DNA of 11,027 nt, taken from contig CAKTZN010000048.1 in NCBI GenBank assembly GCA_934635545.1, positions 1-11,027 of the forward strand, written 5' to 3'. Below the pieces are notes generated by a model that was given only the letters and a program-made list of their open reading frames with translations, searched no databases and was not told where the DNA came from. Shown here piece by piece: positions 1 through 6,218 of the stretch. The translations under genes were made by a program, and so were the position numbers. The stretch comes from an uncultured Oscillospiraceae bacterium (lineage in GTDB: Bacteria > Bacillota > Clostridia > Oscillospirales > Oscillospiraceae). Position 1 is the first letter of the stretch. The number at the start of each line of letters is the position of its first letter.

Positions 1-345
1 CAGCTCATGGGCGTGAAGATCAACCGCGTCATCTCCATGACGTTCATCATCGGCTCGTTCCTGGCGGCGGTAGGCGCACTGCTGTACTTTGCCAAGAATA
101 CCGGCATCAACCATATGGCCGGCTCCACCCCCGGCATCAAGGCGTTTATCGCCGCGGTGGTGGGCGGCATCGGTTCCGTGCCCGGCGCGGTGGTGGGCGC
201 ACTGATCATCGGCGTGGTCGAGAGCCTGGCCAAGGCTTTCGGACTGGCGGATTTCAGCGACGTGATCTCCTTCGCGCTGCTGGTCATCATTCTGGTCATC
301 AAGCCCACCGGCCTCTTCGGAGAGAAAACGACGGAGAAGGTGTGA
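1..345 (+). CDS. livH: LivH-type branched-chain amino acid ABC permease, C-terminal part
   Basis: This is the 3' end of a membrane permease gene. The frame is open from the first base, so the true start lies upstream and the ATG at 7 is internal. About 114 residues are visible. They hold hydrophobic segments around MTFIIGSFLAAVGALLYFA and ISFALLVIILVI, and the stretch GIKAFIAAVVGGIGSVPGAV, which matches the conserved GGIGSVPGA loop of LivH. The end, KPTGLFGEK, is also typical of LivH C-termini. LivH pairs with LivM to form the transmembrane channel of the HAAT-family importer for leucine, isoleucine and valine. The stop lies 4 bases before livM, so the two are almost certainly cotranscribed. 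Assignment to the family is firm. The exact substrate cannot be read from the sequence. Confidence 0.92.
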   Translation, partial: QLMGVKINRVISMTFIIGSFLAAVGALLYFAKNTGINHMAGSTPGIKAFIAAVVGGIGSVPGAVVGALIIGVVESLAKAFGLADFSDVISFALLVIILVIKPTGLFGEKTTEKV

Positions 346-349
346 GAAG

Positions 350-1459
350 ATGAAAACGACATTCTTAGAAAAGAACAAGCGCACCCTCTGCAACCTGATC
401 CTGGTGGCGGTGCTGGTGGCGCTGGTAGGCTGCGTGGACGCGTTCGCGCCGGCCTCCTCCATGTGGTTCCCCGTGCTGCGTAAGGTGTGTACCTTTGCGT
501 TGGCGGCGGTAGCCATGAACCTGCTGAACGGCTTTACCGGTCTGTTCTCCCTGGGCCAGGCGGGCTTTATGCTGCTGGGCGCCTATGCCTACGCCATCCT
601 GACCATTCCCGTCGAGCTGCGGAGCACCGTGTTCCGCAACTACGGCGACAGCCTGGTGCAGTTCCAGATGCCGCTGGTGCTGGCGCTGCTGGTGGCAGGC
701 GTGGTGGCCGCGTTCTTCGCGTTCCTCATCGGCCTGCCGGTGCTGCGCCTGAAGAGCGACTATCTGGCCATCGCTACCCTGGGCTTCGCGGAGATTGTCC
801 GCGGCCTGGTGCAGTTGAGCCAGTTCGGCCCCCTGACCAACGGCCCCGACCCCCTGAATAACTTTACCGCGCCGAAGAACGTGATGCCCTACGCCGCCAT
901 CGCGGGCGTGTGCATCCTGCTGATCGTGCTGCTGATCAACTCCACCTACGGCCGCGCCTTCAAGGCCATCCGTGACGACGAGATCGCCGCCGAAGCCATG
1001 GGCATCAACCTGGCCCGCCACAAGATGATCTCCTTCGTGGTCAGCTCCTTCTTCTGCGGTGTGGCCGGCGCCATGCTGGCCATGTGCAACACCTCCGTGT
1101 CCTCCGTGTCCTTCACCACCAGTATGACGTATCAGATCCTGCTGGTTGTGGTGGTGGGCGGTATCGGCTCCGTGTCCGGCTCCATCATCGCGGCCTTCAT
1201 CTATTATGCCAGCAGCGAGTGGTGGCTCCGCTTCCTGGATCTGGAGACCTATACCCAGGCCGGCACCCGTATCCCCCTGCTGGGCTACGGCTTCCGCATG
1301 GTGGTGTTCTCCGTGCTCATCATGATCGTGGTGCTGTTCTTCCGCAAGGGCATCATGGGCACCCGGGAGATATCCGTATACGATGACGCCAAGGCCGTGG
1401 GACGCTTCTTCAAGAAGCTGTTCGGAGGCAAGGCGGCGAAAGGCGGTGCTGCGCAATGA
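350..1459 (+). CDS. livM: LivM-type branched-chain amino acid ABC permease
   Basis: This 369-residue polytopic membrane protein is the second permease subunit of the importer. Family landmarks are all present in order: SLGQAGFMLLGAYAY (residues 67-81), LRLKSDYLAIATLGFAEIVRG (roughly 132-152), the cytoplasmic EAA-like coupling loop GRAFKAIRDDEIAAEAMGIN (201-220), and VVGGIGSVSGS (268-278), the counterpart of the LivH GGIGSVPG loop. The C-terminus ends in a basic, Lys/Gly-rich cytoplasmic tail (FFKKLFGGKAAKGG). GGAGAAGG sits 9 bases before the ATG and supports this start. The gene begins 4 bases after livH and overlaps livG by 4 bases (ATGA), which suggests translational coupling. The length fits LivM proteins, which run longer than LivH. 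Confidence 0.95.
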   Translation: MKTTFLEKNKRTLCNLILVAVLVALVGCVDAFAPASSMWFPVLRKVCTFALAAVAMNLLNGFTGLFSLGQAGFMLLGAYAYAILTIPVELRSTVFRNYGDSLVQFQMPLVLALLVAGVVAAFFAFLIGLPVLRLKSDYLAIATLGFAEIVRGLVQLSQFGPLTNGPDPLNNFTAPKNVMPYAAIAGVCILLIVLLINSTYGRAFKAIRDDEIAAEAMGINLARHKMISFVVSSFFCGVAGAMLAMCNTSVSSVSFTTSMTYQILLVVVVGGIGSVSGSIIAAFIYYASSEWWLRFLDLETYTQAGTRIPLLGYGFRMVVFSVLIMIVVLFFRKGIMGTREISVYDDAKAVGRFFKKLFGGKAAKGGAAQ

Positions 1460-2310
1460 CGGAAATGAAGAATGTTCTCCGCGTGGAGAATGTGACCATG
1501 CAGTTCGGCGGCGTTGTGGCCGTGGACGATCTGAGCATGGAGGTCAACGAGGGCGAGATCGTGGCCCTGATCGGCCCCAACGGCGCCGGTAAGACCACGG
1601 CCTTCAACGTGATCACCGGTGTGTACGCACCCACCAACGGCCAGGTGATCTTCGACGGGAAAAAGGTGGTGGAGAACCATCCCCGCGGAAAGATGCGCCG
1701 CCAGTACAAGGGTAAGCACCTGGGCGACTATAAGGCCGTCCTGGAGCCGACGCCGGATAAGCTGACGAAGATGGGCATGGCCCGTACCTTCCAGAACATC
1801 CGCCTGTGGAAGTCCATGACGGTGTTCGACAACGTGCTGATCGCCAAGCACCTGCGCCGCAGCAGCAATATGTTCACCGCCATGTTCCGCCTCAATGCCA
1901 AGGAGGAGGCGCGGCAGCGGGCCGAGGTGCTGGAGCTGCTGCAGGTGGTGGGTCTGGAGGACGTGAAGGACGAGCTGGCCACCAGCCTGCCCTACGGCAA
2001 GCAGCGGCGGCTGGAGATCGCCCGCGCCCTGGCCACGGACCCGAAGCTGCTGCTGCTGGATGAGCCGGCGGCGGGCATGAACCCGCAGGAGACCCTGGAG
2101 CTGGCGGAGTTCATCCGGGAGATCCGGGAGAAGTTCCACAAGACGGTGCTGCTGATCGAGCACCATATGGATCTGGTCATGGACATCGCAGACCGGATCT
2201 ACGTCCTGGATTTCGGCGAGCTGATTGCACAGGGCACACCGAAAGAGATCCAAAACAACGCGCGCGTCATCGACGCATACTTGGGGGTGGCAGACGATGC
2301 TGAAGATTGA
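1456..2310 (+). CDS. livG: LivG-type ABC transporter ATP-binding protein
   Basis: This is one of the two cytoplasmic ATPases that power branched-chain amino acid uptake. Visible motifs are Walker A GPNGAGKTT (40-48), the Q-loop region ARTFQNIRL (109-117), signature LPYGKQRRLEIARAL (178-192), Walker B LLLLDEPAAGMNP (198-210) and H-loop LIEHHMD (233-239, His236). The AAGMNP and DRIYVLDFGELIAQGTP stretches are LivG rather than LivF features. At 284 residues it is longer than the roughly 255 of E. coli LivG. The excess sits mostly in a basic segment at about residues 72-100, between the Walker A region and the Q-loop. The start overlaps the livM stop as ATGA. An in-frame ATG at 1465 is a possible alternative. 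Confidence 0.95.
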   Translation: MTEMKNVLRVENVTMQFGGVVAVDDLSMEVNEGEIVALIGPNGAGKTTAFNVITGVYAPTNGQVIFDGKKVVENHPRGKMRRQYKGKHLGDYKAVLEPTPDKLTKMGMARTFQNIRLWKSMTVFDNVLIAKHLRRSSNMFTAMFRLNAKEEARQRAEVLELLQVVGLEDVKDELATSLPYGKQRRLEIARALATDPKLLLLDEPAAGMNPQETLELAEFIREIREKFHKTVLLIEHHMDLVMDIADRIYVLDFGELIAQGTPKEIQNNARVIDAYLGVADDAED

Positions 2311-3010
2311 GAACCTGCATGTGTCCTACGGCGGCATCCGCGCCCTGCGGGGCATCAGCCTTGAGGTGCCTGACGGCAAGATCGTGACGCTGATCGGCGC
2401 CAACGGCGCCGGTAAGTCCACCACGCTGCGCACCATTTCCGGCCTGGTAAAGGCCGAGAGCGGCTCCATCACCTATGACGGCAAGGAGCTGCTGGGCATG
2501 CCCATCAACAAGGTGCTGGAGGCGGGCATCGCCCAGTCTCCCGAGGGACGCCGCGTGTTCCCCAACCTGACGGTGCTGGAGAATCTGAAGATCGGCGCCT
2601 ATCTGCGCAAGGATAAGGACGGCATCGAAAAGGACATCAAATGGGTCTATGAGCTGTTCCCCCGTCTGGAGGAGCGCCACTGGCAGTTGGCCGGTACTCT
2701 CTCCGGCGGCGAACAGCAGATGCTGGCCGTGGGCCGCGCCCTGATGAGCCGTCCCAAGCTGCTGATGATGGATGAGCCGTCTCTGGGTCTGGCCCCGCTG
2801 GTGGTGCAGGGTATCTTTGATATCATCCGCACCATCAATGACCAGGGCGTCACCGTGCTGCTGATCGAGCAGAACGCCAACATGGCTCTGAAGATCGCCG
2901 ACTATGCCTACGTCCTGGAGACCGGAATGATCACCAAGTCCGGCACCGGCGCCGAGCTGCTGGCCGACGAGTCCATCAAAGAGGCCTATCTGGGCAAAAA
3001 GAAACACTGA
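2297..3010 (+). CDS. livF: LivF-type ABC transporter ATP-binding protein
   Basis: This is the second ATPase of the importer, 237 residues long, the same length as E. coli LivF. Motifs are Walker A GANGAGKST (34-42), LSPEGR-like SPEGRRVFPNLTV (81-93), signature LSGGEQQML (135-143), and Walker B LLMMDEPSLGLAPL (155-168). Gln replaces the usual H-loop histidine in LLIEQNA, as is normal for LivF. The frame is open back to 2225, but the ATG at 2297 is chosen because it gives the canonical N-terminus MLKIENLHVSYGG and has GGGGGTGG about 6-13 bases upstream. With this start it overlaps the end of livG by 14 bases. It is the last gene of the operon and is followed directly by a terminator region. Confidence 0.95.
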   Translation: MLKIENLHVSYGGIRALRGISLEVPDGKIVTLIGANGAGKSTTLRTISGLVKAESGSITYDGKELLGMPINKVLEAGIAQSPEGRRVFPNLTVLENLKIGAYLRKDKDGIEKDIKWVYELFPRLEERHWQLAGTLSGGEQQMLAVGRALMSRPKLLMMDEPSLGLAPLVVQGIFDIIRTINDQGVTVLLIEQNANMALKIADYAYVLETGMITKSGTGAELLADESIKEAYLGKKKH

Positions 3011-3014
3011 ACAA

Positions 3015-3084
3015 GACCGGCGGTGCACAGAAATGTGCGCCGCCGGTCAAAAAAGAAGCCGGTCATACGACCGGCTTCTTTTTT
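3015..3084. terminator. Tandem hairpins: livF terminator, probably bidirectional
   Basis: Two adjacent stem-loops follow livF. Hairpin 1 (3015-3048) has a 14-bp GC-rich stem with one G-T wobble (GACCGGCGGTGCAC on the left arm) and a 6-base loop, but no T tract on the + strand. Hairpin 2 (3049-3084) is a perfect 16-bp stem, AAAAAAGAAGCCGGTC against its complement, with loop ATAC and six closing Ts. The six As at its left foot become Ts on the other strand, so it should also stop transcripts from the convergent small gene at 3120-3320. The 7-base sequence GCCGGTC occurs in both hairpins, so the left arm of hairpin 1 could pair with either. Confidence 0.93.
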
Positions 3085-3119
3085 ATGTCTTATTATGCTT
3101 TTATGTATAATGTGTGCGG

Positions 3120-3320
3120 TTACTGTCCCATAAACTGCCGCTCCAGTTGATACAGCAGATAGCCGTGATGGTCGATCTTCTGGTCCAGCCGCATCAGTTG
3201 CGGCGATACACGGCCGCCGCTGCTGCGCATCAGGTCTTTTCCCTGCTGGCGGTACTGCCGGATCATGCTGGAATGAAAAGAGATCTTCATCAGGGATACT
3301 GTGCGTGTGAAATAGTTCAT
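3120..3320 (-). CDS. Small basic protein of unknown function (possibly a divergent Spo0E-like protein)
   Basis: This 66-residue protein has no recognisable signal peptide or membrane segment. It is rich in Arg, Lys and Gln and looks helical. It is called as a gene because AGGAGGTA (3324-3331, complement) sits 5 bases before the ATG, a near-perfect ribosome binding site, and a promoter lies about 70 bases upstream. The C-terminal half, SPQLMRLDQKIDHHGYLLYQLE (about residues 39-60), resembles in spacing the LSQELDxLI helix of Spo0E-like aspartyl-phosphate phosphatases. However, the signature reads LDQKID, with Asp in place of the conserved Ser, so that assignment is weak. Spo0E proteins are small and dephosphorylate Spo0A~P in spore formers. 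The gene stands alone and is convergent with livF. Confidence 0.72.
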   Translation of the reverse strand: MNYFTRTVSLMKISFHSSMIRQYRQQGKDLMRSSGGRVSPQLMRLDQKIDHHGYLLYQLERQFMGQ

Positions 3321-3389
3321 GGTTACCTCCTCATTCTGCCGTCAAACGGCTCGTTTGTAAAACGTTTTCCAACCTGGCGAAGGAATTCT

Positions 3390-3418
3390 ATCATATCGCC
3401 GCTGTCGAATTCTGTCCT
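3390..3418 (-). promoter_or_regulatory. Predicted sigma-A promoter for the small gene at 3120-3320
   Basis: Read on the - strand, a -35 box AGGACA (3413-3418, 4 of 6 to TTGACA) and a -10 box TATGAT (3390-3395, 5 of 6) are separated by 17 bases. The predicted leader of about 60 bases carries a small perfect hairpin, GCCGT-CAA-ACGGC on the + strand (3338-3350), just upstream of the Shine-Dalgarno site. No start site has been measured. Confidence 0.55.
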
Positions 3419-3581
3419 ATCCTGCCTTTGCACAAGAAAAATATCCATATTTTGTGAAGCGTGACGAATCTGCGTGTATATATTGAGAATTAACACGATT
3501 GTGCGACAAGAAACCGTTAAGAAAATGGCCTCTGTCGGAAGAGAAAAAGAGCGGTTCCCGCAGGGAATGACCGGGAAATGC
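3419..3581. other. AT-richer intergenic stretch, no gene seen
   Basis: This is the middle of the 325-base gap between the divergent genes at 3120-3320 and 3646-4368. It is clearly less GC-rich than the flanking genes (for example GTGTATATATTGAGAATTAA). The open frames crossing it lack a ribosome binding site and sensible composition. Toward its right end are short TTCCC/GGGAA dyads: TTCCC-GCA-GGGAA at 3555-3567, and GGGAA-ATGC-TTCCC running to 3586 into the next promoter. Confidence 0.5.
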
Positions 3582-3610
3582 TTCCCTTTTGCGGCGCCGT
3601 GTGCTATGAT
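3582..3610 (+). promoter_or_regulatory. Predicted promoter for the TauE/SafE permease gene
   Basis: A -10 box TATGAT (3605-3610) is preceded by TGC, giving an extended -10 element. A weak -35-like TTCCCT (3582-3587) lies 17 bases upstream. The 12-base string TGCTATGATAAC (3602-3613) recurs exactly in the promoter before the DUF4358 gene (6203-6214). The weak -35 overlaps a GGGAA-ATGC-TTCCC dyad (3573-3586) that could be a protein-binding site. Confidence 0.6.
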
Positions 3611-3645
3611 AACGGAGAATAACCGATCCCCGGGGAGGTAGCGCG

Positions 3646-4368
3646 ATGATATGGTTCGTTGTGGCGGCGGCCAGTCTGGTGGCCGGCGTCATCCAGTCCG
3701 TTACGGGCTTTGGCTCCGTCGTGTTTCTGATGATGGTGCTGCCCTTCTATTTTGATATGATCGACGCCCCGGCGCTGGCCATCGTGGTCAACCAGCTTTT
3801 CTGCATGGCATTGTTCTGGAAGTACCGCCGGCACATTCAGTGGCGGGTGGCTCTGCCGCCCACCATCGCCTTCGGCGCGGCCAATCTGCTGACCATGCCC
3901 TTCGTGAACGGTCTTGATCTGCACATTCTGGTGCTGGCGTTCGCCGTGTTCCTGATCCTGCTGGCCCTGTATTTCCTGGTGGTGGCCAAACGGGTGCGCC
4001 TTGCGCCGAAGCCCGCCGCCGGTGTGGCCTGCGGCGCTCTGTGCGGTGTCAGCGCGGGCCTGTTCGCCATCGGCGGCCCGCCCATGGCCCTGTACTTCGT
4101 GTCGGCCACCGACAGCCACGCCAGCTATCTGGCCTGCATGCAGTTCCTGTTCACCATCACCGGCCTTACCGGCATCGTGGGCCGTCTGTGCAATGGCCTG
4201 CTCCGGCCGGAGATCCTGCCCTATGCCGCCGTAGGCACCGTCTGCATCCTGCTGGGCGCGGTGATCGGCGGAAGGATCGCCGGAAAGCTGAACGCCGACG
4301 TCATGCGCACGGTGGTGTACGTCTTCGTCGGCGTCTCCGGCGTGATCCTGCTGGCCCAGCAGCTATGA
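3646..4368 (+). CDS. TauE/SafE (TSUP) family membrane permease
   Basis: This 240-residue, almost wholly hydrophobic protein has about seven or eight predicted membrane segments. The internal duplication of the TauE/SafE family is visible. The first-half motif is AGVIQSVTGFGSVVFLM (13-29). The second-half counterpart is CGVSAGLFAIGGPPMALYF (133-151), with the family's GG-PP sequence. Members export or import small organic or sulfur anions such as sulfite, sulfoacetate and thiosulfate. The substrate here cannot be read from sequence. GGGGAGG (3632-3638) precedes the ATG by 7 bases. The nitroreductase gene starts 14 bases after the stop, so the two are probably cotranscribed from the extended -10 promoter at 3605. 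Confidence 0.9.
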   Translation: MIWFVVAAASLVAGVIQSVTGFGSVVFLMMVLPFYFDMIDAPALAIVVNQLFCMALFWKYRRHIQWRVALPPTIAFGAANLLTMPFVNGLDLHILVLAFAVFLILLALYFLVVAKRVRLAPKPAAGVACGALCGVSAGLFAIGGPPMALYFVSATDSHASYLACMQFLFTITGLTGIVGRLCNGLLRPEILPYAAVGTVCILLGAVIGGRIAGKLNADVMRTVVYVFVGVSGVILLAQQL

Positions 4369-4382
4369 AAGGAGCAAGCGCT

Positions 4383-5114
4383 ATGAACGAGATCATTGAG
4401 AGCCTGTACTGCCGGAAGTCCGTCCGGGTCTTTGAGGATCGGCCTGTCCCGGCTGAGATGAAGGCGGCCATCCTGAGGGCCGCCACAGAAGCCCCTACGG
4501 CGGGCTGCCAGCAGCTCTATACCATTCTGGATATCACCGACCAGGCTCTGAAGAACGCCTTGGCGGAGACCTGCGACCACCAGCCCTTCATCGCCAGGGC
4601 GCCCATGGTGCTGGTGTTCTGCGCCGACTGCAAGAAGTGGTACGACGCCTACCGCGAGGCGGGCTGCGACCCGAGAGCGCCCGGCGTGGGCGATCTGATG
4701 CTGGCCTTTTCCGACGCGGCCATCGCGGCCCAGAACGCCGTGGTGGCCGCCGAGAGCCTGGGCCTCGGCTCCTGCTATATCGGCGACATCATGGAGAACT
4801 GCGCCCAACAGCGTGCGCTGCTGCACCTGCCGGAGTATGTGTTCCCGGCGGTGATGCTGGTGTTCGGCTGGCCCACCCCGCAGCAGCGGGAGCGCCCCAA
4901 GCCCCAGCGCTGCCCTATGGCGCATATCGTCCACCAGAACACCTATCGCTCCATGGACGGGGCCGAGCTGCGGGCCATGCTGGCCCACAACTGCGGGACC
5001 AGACCCTTCGAGGAGTGGTGCGCAGCCTTCTGTGAGCGGAAGTACAACTCCGACTTTTCCCGGGAGATGACCCGCTCCGTGGCGGAATACCTCCGGCAAT
5101 TCCAGCGGGGATAG
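4383..5114 (+). CDS. Nitroreductase family protein
   Basis: This is a 243-residue flavin (FMN) oxidoreductase of the nitroreductase superfamily. Diagnostic parts are the N-terminal CRKSVRVFEDRPVP (10-23), whose Arg-Lys-Ser-x-Arg contacts FMN phosphate in the family, then EAPTAGCQQ (37-44), AAIAAQNAVVAAESLGLGSCYIG (112-134), and MLVFGWPTP (158-166). The extended C-terminus (about 180-243) recalls NfsA-type subgroups, whose members use NAD(P)H to reduce nitroaromatics, quinones or flavins. The frame is open back to 4041. The ATG at 4383 is chosen because AAAGGAG (4368-4374) sits 8 bases before it. The ATG at 4365, overlapping the upstream stop, is a weaker alternative. The protein has twelve cysteines, including CADC (80-83), but no ferredoxin-type cluster pattern. 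Confidence 0.9.
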   Translation: MNEIIESLYCRKSVRVFEDRPVPAEMKAAILRAATEAPTAGCQQLYTILDITDQALKNALAETCDHQPFIARAPMVLVFCADCKKWYDAYREAGCDPRAPGVGDLMLAFSDAAIAAQNAVVAAESLGLGSCYIGDIMENCAQQRALLHLPEYVFPAVMLVFGWPTPQQRERPKPQRCPMAHIVHQNTYRSMDGAELRAMLAHNCGTRPFEEWCAAFCERKYNSDFSREMTRSVAEYLRQFQRG

Positions 5115-5140
5115 ACACCGCGCCGGAAACACGGTATACT
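5112..5140 (+). promoter_or_regulatory. Predicted sigma-A promoter for the PAP2 gene
   Basis: The -35 box TAGACA (5112-5117, 5 of 6) and the -10 box TATACT (5135-5140, 5 of 6) are 17 bases apart, which makes this the best match to consensus in the window. The -35 box begins with the TAG stop codon of the nitroreductase gene. No terminator separates the two genes, so readthrough is also possible. Confidence 0.72.
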
Positions 5141-5176
5141 GGACATACTGAATGACAAAAGGGGAGGGGATCCGTT

Positions 5177-6100
5177 ATGCAGGTGCTGTACGCCCTGGAA
5201 TCCATCCGCACGCCGTGGCTGGACACGGTGATGGCGGCCATCACCCATCTGGGGGAGGAGACCGTCTTTATGGTGACGGCGCTGTTCGTCTTCTGGTGCG
5301 TCAGCAAGCGCCACGGCTACTATCTGCTGGCGGTGGGCTTTGCCGGAACGGTGCTGAACCAGTTCCTGAAGCTGCTCTTCCGCATCCCCCGCCCGTGGGT
5401 GCTGGACAGCAACTTTACCATCGTAGAGAGCGCCCGCGCCCAAGCCACCGGTTATTCCTTCCCCAGCGGCCACACTCAGAATGCCGTGGGCACCTTCGGC
5501 GGCATCGCCCGGTTCACCCGCCGCAGGTGGGTGCGCATCGTCTGCATCGTCATCGCGGTGCTGGTGCCTTTCTCCCGCATGTATCTGGGCGTCCATACGC
5601 CGCTGGACGTGGGCGTGGCCGCCGTCACGGCGGTGGCGCTGCTGTTCCTGCTCTATCCCATCATGGAGCGCAGCGACAGCCGCCACGGTGTCATGGCTGC
5701 CGTGATCGGCGTGATGCTGGCGCTGGCGGTGGGCTATCTGCTGTTCGTGTCGCTGTATCACTTCCCGGCGGACGTGGATGCTGACAACCTGTCCCACGGC
5801 GTGGAAAACGCCTGGAAGCTGCTGGGGGCCACGGTGGGCCTGCTGGCGGCCTGGTGGCTGGATGTCCGGTTCATCCACTTCGATACCCGGGCCGTCTGGT
5901 ATGTGCAGTTCATCAAGCTGGTGGGCGGTCTTGCCCTGCTGCTGGCCATCCGCGCTGTGCTGAAGGCGCCGCTGGCGGTGCTGCTGGGTGCGGGAGCGGG
6001 CGGCGCGGTGCGCTATGCCATCATGGTGCTGTTCGCCGGTGCCGTGTGGCCCATGACCTTCGCGCCGCTATGCCACGCGCTGGAAAAACGGGTCTATTGA
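5177..6100 (+). CDS. PAP2-family membrane phosphatase
   Basis: This 307-residue integral membrane protein carries all three motifs of the PAP2 acid phosphatase superfamily. They are C1 K65-x6-R72-P73 (KLLFRIPRP), C2 PSGH (96-99), and C3 SRMYLGVHTPLDV (133-145), with the catalytic His140. Such enzymes remove phosphate from lipid phosphates, for example undecaprenyl diphosphate or phosphatidic acid derivatives, on the outer face of the membrane. Residues 1-160 form the core. The remaining 150 or so residues add several further hydrophobic segments (about 172-193, 215-230, 243-260, 281-295), so the protein is longer than minimal PAP2 enzymes. GGGGAGGGG lies 8 bases before the ATG. The substrate is not determined. 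A role in recycling the lipid carrier of cell-wall synthesis is plausible. Confidence 0.92.
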   Translation: MQVLYALESIRTPWLDTVMAAITHLGEETVFMVTALFVFWCVSKRHGYYLLAVGFAGTVLNQFLKLLFRIPRPWVLDSNFTIVESARAQATGYSFPSGHTQNAVGTFGGIARFTRRRWVRIVCIVIAVLVPFSRMYLGVHTPLDVGVAAVTAVALLFLLYPIMERSDSRHGVMAAVIGVMLALAVGYLLFVSLYHFPADVDADNLSHGVENAWKLLGATVGLLAAWWLDVRFIHFDTRAVWYVQFIKLVGGLALLLAIRAVLKAPLAVLLGAGAGGAVRYAIMVLFAGAVWPMTFAPLCHALEKRVY

Positions 6101-6182
6101 CGGAATAGAGTTCCCCTCTCACGGTGCATACTAGAGGCTGTGAACGAAATGTAAAATTTTTCACGGCGGGAACAAATAGCAC

Positions 6183-6211
6183 TTCAAATCCGTCTATACT
6201 TATGCTATGAT
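6183..6211 (+). promoter_or_regulatory. Predicted extended -10 promoter for the DUF4358/DHHW/MBOAT locus
   Basis: The -35-like box TTCAAA (6183-6188, 4 of 6) and -10 box TATGAT (6206-6211) are 17 bases apart. TGC immediately before the -10 box makes it an extended -10 element. A second TATACT lies just upstream (6195-6200) but has no matching -35. The string TGCTATGATAAC is shared with the promoter at 3602-3613. No convincing terminator for the PAP2 gene is seen in 6101-6182. Confidence 0.68.
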
Positions 6212-6218
6212 AACAAAT

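Noticed and set aside
365..1456. 363-residue open frame on the - strand opposite livM
   Set aside because: It has a His/Gln/Gly-rich composition, no family match and no promoter. livM on the + strand has clear motifs.
2225..2296. 24-residue N-terminal extension of livF
   Set aside because: It lies inside livG and lacks family similarity. The ATG at 2297 gives the canonical LivF N-terminus and length.
3106..3111. Perfect TATAAT on the + strand after the livF terminator
   Set aside because: No acceptable -35 box lies 16-18 bases upstream, and it would drive transcription into the back of a - strand gene. Chance in an AT-rich spot is likelier.
3114..3464. 116-residue open frame on the + strand opposite the small gene
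   Set aside because: No ribosome binding site. The - strand frame has AGGAGGTA at ideal spacing and its own promoter.
3417..3692. 91-residue open frame on the - strand across the 3321-3645 gap
   Set aside because: No ribosome binding site or recognisable domain. It runs through the TauE/SafE promoter and gene start.
4041..4382. N-terminal extension of the nitroreductase frame
   Set aside because: The extra residues are Arg/Pro-rich shadow translation of the TauE/SafE gene. The ribosome binding site and family N-terminus fit the ATG at 4383.
6110..6165. Possible terminator after the PAP2 gene
   Set aside because: The available stems (CCTCT/AGAGG and GTGAA/TTCAC) are only about 5 bp with large loops, too weak to call.
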